A stretch of DNA of 12,842 bases from a bacterium (GTDB lineage Bacteria; Omnitrophota; Gorgyraeia; Gygaellales; Profunditerraquicolaceae), in the NCBI GenBank assembly GCA_004298075.1, contig SCRK01000017.1, forward strand, positions 1-12,842, given 5' to 3'. The notes beneath the pieces were generated by a model. The model was not told the origin of the DNA. It searched no databases and worked only from the letters and a program-made list of their open reading frames with translations. Both the position numbers and the translations under genes were made by a program. Below are positions 1 through 6,711 of the stretch, piece after piece (within the stretch, counting starts at the first letter, position 1; every line of letters starts with the position of its first letter).

Positions 1-532
1 CCTTGGACTTGACCGCGACTGTCTGGCCGATATCCAAACCAGCCGCTGCCTTGGCCAGGTCTAAGCCGAAATAAATATCCTCCCAAGTGCTGAAATCAGG
101 CTCGTGTTTAGTAAGGGTGCCTTTCTTGGGTAAATGTTCATCAATAAATGTGGTAGAATCCAAAAGGTTTAACCCCGCTGCCTCCAAGCGCTGGGCTACC
201 GCGCCGAAGAGAGTATCTGCCTTCTTATCCTTCAGGCTGGCCAATATCTGTTTTAACTCTTCGCTTTTATTGATCTCTCCGCTGAATAACCTGCGGGGGT
301 TGACCTGTCCGGCCATAACCACATTATTGATCCCTTCAACCCTGAATATATCGAAGATCTTGGGAAAATCAGCCAGCTTCAACCAATAGATCTTATCCAC
401 GAGATTTTTTAATTTAGGCGAGGTGTCCCCTTTGATGGCGACAGCAATGATGCAGCAGTCCTTTTTCCTGGCGCCGGCGGCAAAAAGCAGGGGGAATTTC
501 CTGTTCCCGGCGATCAAACCGATCTTTTCCAT
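1..532 (-). CDS. lpxI: UDP-2,3-diacylglucosamine pyrophosphatase LpxI, 3'-truncated by the window edge
   Basis: LpxI hydrolyses UDP-2,3-diacylglucosamine to 2,3-diacylglucosamine 1-phosphate (lipid X) and UMP, the fourth step of lipid A synthesis, at the cytoplasmic face of the inner membrane; it replaces the unrelated LpxH in many lineages. The frame is open to base 1 and gives 177 residues of a family usually near 270. The family's N-terminal motif is seen at residues 5-18 (GLIAGNRKFPLLFA), the conserved VVMAGQVNPRRLF segment at 71-83, and DIGQTVAVK at 168-176, entering the C-terminal (DUF1009) domain. The catalytic part of that domain lies outside the window. The ATG at 532-530 is 10 nt after the lpxA stop; AGGTGA, which includes that stop, is a plausible ribosome-binding site. 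Its place after lpxA fits the pathway. The identification is from motif recall and is strong. Confidence 0.93.
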   Translation of the reverse strand, partial: MEKIGLIAGNRKFPLLFAAGARKKDCCIIAVAIKGDTSPKLKNLVDKIYWLKLADFPKIFDIFRVEGINNVVMAGQVNPRRLFSGEINKSEELKQILASLKDKKADTLFGAVAQRLEAAGLNLLDSTTFIDEHLPKKGTLTKHEPDFSTWEDIYFGLDLAKAAAGLDIGQTVAVKSK

Positions 533-542
533 GCGGAATCTT

Positions 543-1322
543 TCACCTAGCGGAGCGGGCCATGCCGCGCTCTGAGTTTTTGGCAAAGTTCACCAGATAC
601 GATATCTCTTCGGTCTTCTCCAGCTCTTTTTCCACCTTCTCCAGGGCATGTTTTACGGATAGCCCGGAGTTAAAAAAGATCTTAAAGGCCTGGTCGATCT
701 TCTTGATAGAGGCATTGGCGATCCCGTTGCGCCTTAAGCCAATAAGGTTTAAACCATATACGCGCGCCGGATGGCCGTCGCAGGTGGAAAACGGAGGGAT
801 ATCCTGGACCACCTTGGAGCATCCGCCGATAATTGAAAGCATGCCTATCCTGACAAACTGGTGGATGGCGACGATCCCGCCAACCACCGCCTTATCCTCA
901 ATAGTCACATGGCCGGCCAAAGTACAGTTGTTAGCCAGAACGCAGCCATTGCCTATCCTGCAGTCATGGGCAATGTGCGAATAAGCCATAAGCAGGTTAT
1001 TATTCCCTACGACCGTCTTACCGCCCTCCTGTGTCCCAGGATTAAGGGTGCAATATTCACGGATGATATTATTATCGCCGATCTCCAAGAAAACTTTTTC
1101 CCCTTTGAACTTAAGGTCCTGAGGCCGGCTGCCGACCACTGCGCCGGTGAATATTTCACAGCCCTTGCCGATAGTGGTGTTGCCTTCGATCACGCAGTGG
1201 CTGCCGATCCTGGTATCCGCGCCGATAACAACATTATCGGAAACCGTGCTGAAAGCCCCGACGCTGACACTGCCGGATAATTTTGCTTTAGGTGAAACTA
1301 TTGAGCTAGGATGTATATTCAT
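543..1322 (-). CDS. lpxA: UDP-N-acetylglucosamine O-acyltransferase LpxA
   Basis: LpxA moves a 3-hydroxyacyl chain from acyl-ACP to the 3-OH of UDP-GlcNAc, the first and reversible step of lipid A synthesis, as a cytoplasmic homotrimer. The 259 residues match the family length (262 in E. coli). Residues 1 to about 185 are hexapeptide repeats of the left-handed beta-helix type; residues from about 190 form the helical C-terminal domain. The catalytic His in HIAHDC is His119 (E. coli His125), and AIHQF is at 152-156. The acyl-chain ruler position (E. coli Gly173) aligns to Gly167 in IGGCS, which leaves the pocket open and suggests a long hydroxyacyl chain; that is inference. The ATG follows the lpxC-fabZ stop after 2 nt with only a weak GAGA upstream, so translational coupling is likely. 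Confidence 0.97.
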   Translation of the reverse strand: MNIHPSSIVSPKAKLSGSVSVGAFSTVSDNVVIGADTRIGSHCVIEGNTTIGKGCEIFTGAVVGSRPQDLKFKGEKVFLEIGDNNIIREYCTLNPGTQEGGKTVVGNNNLLMAYSHIAHDCRIGNGCVLANNCTLAGHVTIEDKAVVGGIVAIHQFVRIGMLSIIGGCSKVVQDIPPFSTCDGHPARVYGLNLIGLRRNGIANASIKKIDQAFKIFFNSGLSVKHALEKVEKELEKTEEISYLVNFAKNSERGMARSAR

Positions 1323-1324
1323 GT

Positions 1325-2620
1325 TTAATTCTCAACCAGCGCGAACATAAGGTCGGCCTCCGCTACCACTTTGCCGTCAACTAAGGCCTTACCGTGCACA
1401 GAGCCGATCTTGGAGCGCATCTTGCCTGCCTGGACCTCAAAAACCAGCTGGTCCCCGGGCAGGACCGTCTTCCTGAATTTAGCGTTGTCAATGGCCATAA
1501 AAAAGGCCAGCTTCCCGCGGTTTTCGGCGCTTGCCAGCATCATTACCCCGCCGACCTGGGCCATAGCCTCAAGGATAAGCACCCCGGGCATAACCGGCCG
1601 GCCCGGGAAATGGCCCTTGAAAAAATAGTCGTTTATGGTCACGTTCTTATACCCCACGGCGCGTTTGCCTTTTTCCAGGTGAGTTATGCGGTCAACGAAC
1701 AAAAAGGGCTGACGGTGCGGCAGGATCTTCATGATCTCGTTAATATCCAAAGCTCCATCCATAGAATCTGCTCCTTTGTCTTTCGTCCAGCTTTCGTAAA
1801 GTTTGGCGGCAATTTTTAAATTCAGGGAATGCCCGCTTTTTAAGGCAATCACATGGCCCTTGATAGGGCAGCCGGCCAAATAGAGATCTCCGATCAGGTC
1901 CAGGATCTTATGCCTGACAAACTCATCTTTAAAACGTAAATTATTCCTGATCACGCCTTCTTTGCCCACGACCAGGGTATTCTCGTAATTGGCCCCCAGG
2001 CCTAAACCTTGATTTTGCAATTCTGCTGCTTCGCTCTCAAGGCAAAAGGTGCGCGCCGGAGCTATCGCGCTCTTGAAGGAATCGGGAGTAACGGTCACCT
2101 CAAGGAATTGCGCCTCAAGCAGGGGATGATCATAGTTTAAGGTATAAGAAACCTTGAATTCTTCCGAAGGGACTATGGTGATCGAAGAGCCGGCCTCCTC
2201 CACCGAAATGGATCCCTTGACCGCATAAACATACCTCTGTTTATCCTGCTCTTTTATCCCCGCTTTTTCAATCGCCTCCACAAAATTTACGGCGCTTCCG
2301 TCTAATCCGGGAAGCTCGTTAGAGTCTATTTCTACGTCTATATTATCGATCCTTAAGCTGGAGAGGGCTGCCATAAGATGTTCCACAGTCTGCACCTCAG
2401 CACCCTCCCCTCCAATGGAAGAGCGGCGGCTGAATTTAGGCGAAGAGAACAATGACCGCACATCGGCTTTTATCCTGGGGGAACCTTTGATATCCGTGCG
2501 GATAAAGGTCACCCCGGAATCAACTTCAGCAGGCTTAAGGGTAATATTAACCTTATTCCCCGTATGGATGCCCGCGCCGGATAGTGCAACTTCCTTAAGA
2601 ATAGTCCTCTGTTTTTCCAT
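1325..2620 (-). CDS. lpxC-fabZ: Bifunctional LpxC-FabZ: UDP-3-O-acyl-GlcNAc deacetylase fused to 3-hydroxyacyl-ACP dehydratase
   Basis: One uninterrupted 431-residue frame joins two enzymes. Residues 1 to about 280 are LpxC, the zinc deacetylase that commits UDP-3-O-acyl-GlcNAc to lipid A. Its zinc ligands are His81 (TVEHLMAAL), His237 and Asp241 (FVRHKILDL), with catalytic Glu80 and His264 (SGHSLN); ARTF at 189-192 lines the substrate site. Residues about 290-431 are FabZ, which dehydrates 3-hydroxyacyl-ACP in fatty acid elongation, with catalytic His337 (GHFPGRPVMPG) and Glu351 (ILEAMAQ). The linker is about ten polar residues. Such fusions are known in Bacteroidetes. fabZ sits between lpxD and lpxA in E. 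coli too, so the fusion keeps that gene order. FabZ competes with LpxA and LpxD for the same acyl-ACP, so a fixed ratio of the two activities would balance phospholipid and lipid A. The ATG abuts the lpxD stop (TAAATG). Confidence 0.97.
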   Translation of the reverse strand: MEKQRTILKEVALSGAGIHTGNKVNITLKPAEVDSGVTFIRTDIKGSPRIKADVRSLFSSPKFSRRSSIGGEGAEVQTVEHLMAALSSLRIDNIDVEIDSNELPGLDGSAVNFVEAIEKAGIKEQDKQRYVYAVKGSISVEEAGSSITIVPSEEFKVSYTLNYDHPLLEAQFLEVTVTPDSFKSAIAPARTFCLESEAAELQNQGLGLGANYENTLVVGKEGVIRNNLRFKDEFVRHKILDLIGDLYLAGCPIKGHVIALKSGHSLNLKIAAKLYESWTKDKGADSMDGALDINEIMKILPHRQPFLFVDRITHLEKGKRAVGYKNVTINDYFFKGHFPGRPVMPGVLILEAMAQVGGVMMLASAENRGKLAFFMAIDNAKFRKTVLPGDQLVFEVQAGKMRSKIGSVHGKALVDGKVVAEADLMFALVEN

Positions 2621-3658
2621 TTATTTCTTTTCCAGTTTTTTTTCCAGCTCTTCGATCTTCTTCTTCAATTCCTTGACCAGATCAAACAGCTTGGGCAGGT
2701 TTTGCAGGCTGGCGTTGACTCTTTGTGAAGTCATAAAGGGCCGGGCCGGATAGCCTGAAACCATGGTATCAGGAGGGACAGATTTGCTCACTCCTGACTG
2801 CGCGGTCACGACGGCATTATCCCCGACGGTAATGTGGCCGACAAGGCCGGCCTGGCCGGCTAAAGTCACGTTATTACCGATGATGGTAGAGCCGGATATG
2901 CCCACCTGGGCGACGATCAGGGAGTTCTCCCCGATGATCACATTATGGGCGATCTGCACAAGGTTATCGATCTTAGTACCTTTCCCTATGACTGTTTTAT
3001 CAAAACGCGCCCGGTCAATAGTGACATTTGCCCCGATCTCCACGTCATCGGCGACCTCCACCGTCCCCACTTGAGGGATCTTATGGTGCAGGCCTTTAAT
3101 GGTGGCAAAACCGAAACCATCGGAACCGATCACCGTTCCGGAATGGATGATCACGCGGCTGCCGATACTGACGCGCTCCCGTATGGACACATGCGGATAG
3201 ATCAAAGTATTGGCCCCGATCCTGGTGTGATGACCGATGAAACAGCCGGCATAAATTATGGTATTATCCCCTATGCTTACATTGTCCCCGATAACAGCGT
3301 AAGGGCCGATAGCCACATCCTTGCCTAAGGAGACATTCCTGCCCATGACTACGGTATAATCCAGGCCTTTAGGGTGGCCGGCTTCATCGGGAGTGATCAT
3401 CGAGATGACCTTGGCAAATGCCAGGGAAGGATTGGCGGTCAGGATGATCGGTTTGCTGGTCTTCTGCGCGTCTTCCGAGGTGATGATCGCCGCGGCGCGC
3501 GTTTTCTCCATAAGCGGCATATATTTAGGATTGGCTAAAAAAGTAATATCCCCTTCCGCAGCCTCCCTGATCCCCGAGGCTCCGGTAATGATAATATTGC
3601 CGTCGCCGACGAGCTTGCCGTCAATGAGCCGGGCTAATTCTTTAAGTGTCTTTTGCAT
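2621..3658 (-). CDS. lpxD: UDP-3-O-(3-hydroxyacyl)glucosamine N-acyltransferase LpxD
   Basis: LpxD adds the second 3-hydroxyacyl chain, to the 2-amino group, giving UDP-2,3-diacylglucosamine, the substrate of LpxI. The 345 residues match the family (341 in E. coli). Residues 1 to about 95 form the N-terminal uridine-binding domain (LARLIDGKLVGDG, then GDITFLANPKY); about 100-310 are hexapeptide repeats; about 318-345 is a Lys/Glu-rich helix (LVKELKKKIEELEKKLEKK), the C-terminal coiled coil of the trimer. The catalytic His is His238 in QIAHNV (E. coli His239). The start is supported by N-terminal alignment to the family, but no Shine-Dalgarno sequence precedes it: seven bases upstream begins the 3' arm of a long hairpin. 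The gene ends directly against the lpxC-fabZ start. Identity is secure; only translation initiation is odd. Confidence 0.97.
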   Translation of the reverse strand: MQKTLKELARLIDGKLVGDGNIIITGASGIREAAEGDITFLANPKYMPLMEKTRAAAIITSEDAQKTSKPIILTANPSLAFAKVISMITPDEAGHPKGLDYTVVMGRNVSLGKDVAIGPYAVIGDNVSIGDNTIIYAGCFIGHHTRIGANTLIYPHVSIRERVSIGSRVIIHSGTVIGSDGFGFATIKGLHHKIPQVGTVEVADDVEIGANVTIDRARFDKTVIGKGTKIDNLVQIAHNVIIGENSLIVAQVGISGSTIIGNNVTLAGQAGLVGHITVGDNAVVTAQSGVSKSVPPDTMVSGYPARPFMTSQRVNASLQNLPKLFDLVKELKKKIEELEKKLEKK

Positions 3659-3665
3659 TTAATGA

Positions 3666-3708
3666 GCGCTTGACTTACGAACACGACAGTGCGAGTAAGT
3701 CAATGCGC
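3666..3708 (-). promoter_or_regulatory. Long hairpin immediately upstream of lpxD
   Basis: On the transcribed strand a 13-bp stem can form: GCGC plus TTGACTTAC (3708-3705 and 3703-3695) pairs with GTAAGTCAA plus GCGC (3678-3666), with one unpaired base at 3704. The 16-nt loop, TCGCACTGTCGTGTTC, holds a small inner CAC/GTG pairing. The stem ends 7 nt before the lpxD ATG and occupies the place of a ribosome-binding site. It may regulate translation or be a dispersed palindromic repeat; the sequence alone does not decide. Confidence 0.7.
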
Positions 3709-3714
3709 AAATTA

Positions 3715-3740
3715 ATCCTGCCGAGTGTGCGAGGCAGGAT
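3715..3740 (-). repeat. Second hairpin in the skp-lpxD gap
   Basis: On the transcribed strand ATCCTGCC (3740-3733) pairs perfectly with GGCAGGAT (3722-3715) around the 10-nt loop TCGCACACTC. The loop starts with the same six bases, TCGCAC, as the loop of the hairpin at 3666-3708, and both loops end in TC, while the stems are unrelated. The hairpin is followed by TAATTT, too weak a T-run to call an intrinsic terminator, although attenuation between skp and lpxD is possible. Confidence 0.65.
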
Positions 3741-3759
3741 CTTGGTAAACACATACCTG

Positions 3760-4263
3760 CTATTTTTCGCTTTTATTCAATATATCAATGATCTGGCTGG
3801 TAATATCCATGCTCTTGGTCTGGTAAACCAGGACCCGGTCATTAAAAACCAGGGTATATCCTTGCTTCTCGGAATACTTTTTCACCGCTTCTTCAATATC
3901 CTTCAGGATCTCCTTCATTCTGTCTTCCTGATCTTTGCGCAGCTCAGCCTGCTTCAGCCGGTCAAAATCCTGCAGGGCTTTTGCCTTGGCCTGAAGCTCC
4001 CCCTGTTTTTCTTCTCTTTGCTTATCATTGAGCAGGTTCAACTTATCCTGAAAAGACTTGATCTCCTCAACCTTTTTATCGTGCTCGTCGGTATAAATCT
4101 TTTCTTTAGCGCTTAAGGACTTATCGTATGTTTTGGTTTTGTTGTATTCGCTGAAGGTGCGGCTAAGGTCAATATAGCCGAATTTATCCGCTGCCTGCGC
4201 GCTTCCCAGCAATAAAACCAAAGAAAAGATCACCACACCCAGAACTACAGCTGCTTTTCTCAT
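3760..4263 (-). CDS. skp: Periplasmic chaperone Skp/OmpH family protein
   Basis: Skp-family proteins are trimeric periplasmic chaperones that hold unfolded outer-membrane proteins for delivery to BamA. The 167-residue product has a signal peptide (positively charged MRK, hydrophobic core about 4-20, signal peptidase I site after AQA at about residue 24), then the short strand KFGYIDLSRTFSEY typical of the OmpH domain start. A long charged alpha-helical, coiled-coil stretch rich in Lys, Glu and Gln (about 40-130) would form the tentacle arms. The segment GYTLVFNDRVLVYQTKSMDITSQIIDILN closes the trimeric body. The start is backed by the strong ribosome-binding site AAGGAGGAGG at 4277-4268. It lies between bamA and lpxD, as in many Gram-negative genomes (bamA-skp-lpxD-fabZ-lpxA). 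Confidence 0.93.
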   Translation of the reverse strand: MRKAAVVLGVVIFSLVLLLGSAQAADKFGYIDLSRTFSEYNKTKTYDKSLSAKEKIYTDEHDKKVEEIKSFQDKLNLLNDKQREEKQGELQAKAKALQDFDRLKQAELRKDQEDRMKEILKDIEEAVKKYSEKQGYTLVFNDRVLVYQTKSMDITSQIIDILNKSEK

Positions 4264-4321
4264 CTTGCCTCCTCCTTATGTGTTTATTCTGAATATTTTT
4301 CTATCTTTAAAATACCTGCAT

Positions 4322-4356
4322 TCTACCTACTACCTACTATCTACTGGCTACTGGCT
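4322..4356 (-). repeat. Seven-base tandem repeat between bamA and skp
   Basis: Reading the transcribed strand directly after the bamA stop codon there are five consecutive 7-mers: AGCCAGT, AGCCAGT, AGATAGT, AGGTAGT, AGGTAGA. The consensus is AG-N-Y-AGT. Because the unit is not a multiple of three, TAG triplets fall in more than one reading frame. The rest of the 93-nt gap (4264-4321) is A/T-rich and ends in the skp ribosome-binding site; I see no convincing promoter or terminator in it. Confidence 0.8.
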
Positions 4357-6711
4357 TTAGAACCCGTGGCTGGCGCTGAAGTGGAACCGGCCATTGCCGC
4401 GTTTTTCCTCACCGGGAAGCTTATCCATAGGTATACCGTAATCCAGCATTATCGGGCCGATCGGGGTTTTGATACGCAGGCCTAAACCTATGCCGGATTT
4501 CAACTTTCCCGTATTAAGCGGGCTGGTTGTATTGTTGGAGGAAAAAATATCCCCCAATTTTTCCCATACGTTACCTACGTCATAAAAAGCCGCTACTTTT
4601 AGAAAACTAAAGAGGGGATAGGTATATTCTATGTTGCCGATCGCCATGGCGTCGCCGCCCAAAGGATCATTAGAACCAGGATCGATCGGACCGACCTTTC
4701 TTTCTTCATATCCCCTGATGGTGTAAGCGCCGCCGGCAAAGAACCTTTCGTAAATTGGTATTTTATTGGTGCTGCTGTAGGGATCAGCCAGGCCTATCCT
4801 TCCTCTTACCTCAAGCACAGCTCCCCGGGGCATGGGGAAATAATGTGAAGCCCGGCCGGTGAATTTCCAGTAATCCTTATCTCCTCCTAACGGACCGCCG
4901 GCAATATCAAAACCCGCGGTCAACAGGTTCCCTTTTCGGGGTTCAAAAACATTGTCTCTTGAGTCATAGGTTAAACTCGGGGAAACAACACTAACCAGAT
5001 TCGTTCCCACCTCATCCCTAAGATCATTAGTGGCATCATCTGAAGGATTGCTGATATTGAGTTGGTCCAGGCGGTACATTATGTCCGACCGCAGGTATTC
5101 CGTCAGCTCCCTGCCCAGGCGCAGGTCCCCTCCGGTAACCTTCTCATCATAACCGTATCCTACGTCAGTATCACGCTTATGCGTGCGCCGGTACAGATCA
5201 AAACCGAAAGAAACAGGATAATCAAACATCCAGGGCTCGGTAAAACTCAATTCATAACCATTACTCAAATTTCCTACGGAGGCGCGCACCTTCAGGTCCT
5301 GCCCTGCGCCGGTAAAATACGGCCAGTTCTTCCAGTCAAAATTCTTCTGCTCTATCTCCACAAAACCCACGAACTGGTCAACCGTAGAGTAACCGCCGCC
5401 GAAGCTGAATGACCCGGTCTTAGTCTCCTTCACATCCACGACTAAATTCTTCTTATCCGGCGCCTTTGTCTCCTCAGTATCATAGTTGATCTCGTCGAAA
5501 TACCCTAAATTCTGCAGCCTCTCCTTGCTGCGGCGCAATTTCTCGCCGTCAAATTTATCGCCCGGCTGGATCCTTAGCTCCCTGCGGATCACCACATCCT
5601 TGGTCTTGATGTTCCCGCGTATCTTGATCTTATCAACGTAGGCGACCTGATTTTCGGTGATCGCGTAGGTTATATCCACCCGGCCGGTCTCCGGATTTAC
5701 GATAGTCGTCTCCTGGACCTGGGCGGAGATATAGCCGCGGTCAAAATACAGGCCCTGGATACTGGTGATATCCCTCTTCATCGCCTCCTGGCTATAAACT
5801 TTCCCCGGGACGCAATCGGTCAGGCGGCTTAAGATCTCTTTTTCGCTGATATCCTTATTCCCCTGGATAATAACCGAACCCACGAGATATTTCTTGCCCT
5901 CCGTGACCGTGATCGTAATATACAATAAATAATTTTTGGCGGGATCAGCCTTTACTTCATTATTCACTACAACATCCGTGAAACCTTCGCGCTGATAGAA
6001 TGATTTTACCCGCTCCATATCCTCCTTGAGCACTTCATCCTTTAAAACCCCGGCATTAAAGAACCAGGCACGCTTGGTCTTCAACAGTTTAAGGATGCGC
6101 CCCGATGAGAAGGATTTATTGCCCTGGATAATGATGTCCTTGATGCGCACCTTCCTGCCTTCTACTACATTAAAATAGACCTTGGCCTTGTTCGTTTGAG
6201 TGTCAACATCGACCTTATAGGTGATATCCGCCTGGCTGAAACCCATTTTTTCGTACATCTTCTGTAATGTGCGCACATCTTCAGCCAGGGAAGGGTAATC
6301 CAGATACTGTGTTTCGCGGGATTTAAGCTGCTGCTTCAACTTCTCATCCTTTAAGGTGATACGGTTGATCCCCGCAAAATTGATCTTATCGATGATCGGC
6401 CTTTCAGTGACCGCGACAATGACCTTCAGGCCGTCCTTATAATCCTGTGTGTCGATTTTTATATCACTGAAGAACCCCAGGAGATAAAGCCTTTTTAAGT
6501 CGTCGCTGATAATATTCTCCTGATAGGGGCTGCCGATGCGCGTCTTCATCTTGGATACGATGACATTGGTACTGATGGACTTGTTACCCTTGACTTCTAT
6601 GGCGGTAACATTTTTTAAGGCTGCCGGGGGGGTTTCTTCCGCGGCAAAAGCAAAACAACCGATACCCAGGAGAAGAAAGACGGTGAAAAATATTGAGATC
6701 GATCTACGCAT
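4357..6711 (-). CDS. bamA: Outer-membrane protein assembly factor BamA (Omp85)
   Basis: BamA is the central subunit of the BAM complex, which folds and inserts beta-barrel proteins into the outer membrane. The 784-residue product is near the usual length (810 in E. coli). Residues 1-23 are a signal peptide ending AFA. Five POTRA domains follow at roughly 33-104, 106-185, 187-272, 275-354 and 357-430, each with the recurrent internal 'GN' or 'GI' turn (VKGNKSIS, FAGINRIT, IQGNKSFS, IQGNKDIS, IRGNIKTK). The barrel runs from about 435 to the end. The lid-locking VRGF/Y motif appears as IRGY at 665-668 (GGAYTIRGYEE), and the C-terminal strand ends in Phe (HFSASHGF), the usual beta-signal. The ATG shares its A with the dnaB stop (TAATG), indicating translational coupling; a G-run just upstream may serve as ribosome-binding site. 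Confidence 0.97.
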   Translation of the reverse strand: MRRSISIFFTVFLLLGIGCFAFAAEETPPAALKNVTAIEVKGNKSISTNVIVSKMKTRIGSPYQENIISDDLKRLYLLGFFSDIKIDTQDYKDGLKVIVAVTERPIIDKINFAGINRITLKDEKLKQQLKSRETQYLDYPSLAEDVRTLQKMYEKMGFSQADITYKVDVDTQTNKAKVYFNVVEGRKVRIKDIIIQGNKSFSSGRILKLLKTKRAWFFNAGVLKDEVLKEDMERVKSFYQREGFTDVVVNNEVKADPAKNYLLYITITVTEGKKYLVGSVIIQGNKDISEKEILSRLTDCVPGKVYSQEAMKRDITSIQGLYFDRGYISAQVQETTIVNPETGRVDITYAITENQVAYVDKIKIRGNIKTKDVVIRRELRIQPGDKFDGEKLRRSKERLQNLGYFDEINYDTEETKAPDKKNLVVDVKETKTGSFSFGGGYSTVDQFVGFVEIEQKNFDWKNWPYFTGAGQDLKVRASVGNLSNGYELSFTEPWMFDYPVSFGFDLYRRTHKRDTDVGYGYDEKVTGGDLRLGRELTEYLRSDIMYRLDQLNISNPSDDATNDLRDEVGTNLVSVVSPSLTYDSRDNVFEPRKGNLLTAGFDIAGGPLGGDKDYWKFTGRASHYFPMPRGAVLEVRGRIGLADPYSSTNKIPIYERFFAGGAYTIRGYEERKVGPIDPGSNDPLGGDAMAIGNIEYTYPLFSFLKVAAFYDVGNVWEKLGDIFSSNNTTSPLNTGKLKSGIGLGLRIKTPIGPIMLDYGIPMDKLPGEEKRGNGRFHFSASHGF

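Noticed and set aside
87..389. Open frame of 100 codons on the plus strand near the left edge
   Set aside because: The minus strand here encodes clear LpxI motifs across the whole interval.
861..1280. Open frame of 139 codons on the plus strand, opposite lpxA
   Set aside because: It mirrors the hexapeptide-repeat codons of LpxA, has no recognisable domain, and the minus-strand gene is certain.
2945..3328. Open frame of 127 codons on the plus strand, opposite lpxD
   Set aside because: Antisense shadow of the LpxD beta-helix repeats; no family resemblance.
3646..4116. Open frame of 156 codons on the plus strand, hydrophobic and Leu/Phe-rich, opposite skp
   Set aside because: Lys/Glu/Gln-rich helical coding on the minus strand gives Phe/Leu-rich antisense translation automatically; skp has a strong ribosome-binding site and signal peptide.
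4322..4356. CRISPR-like array
   Set aside because: The units are only 7 bases and contiguous, with no spacers and no cas genes nearby.
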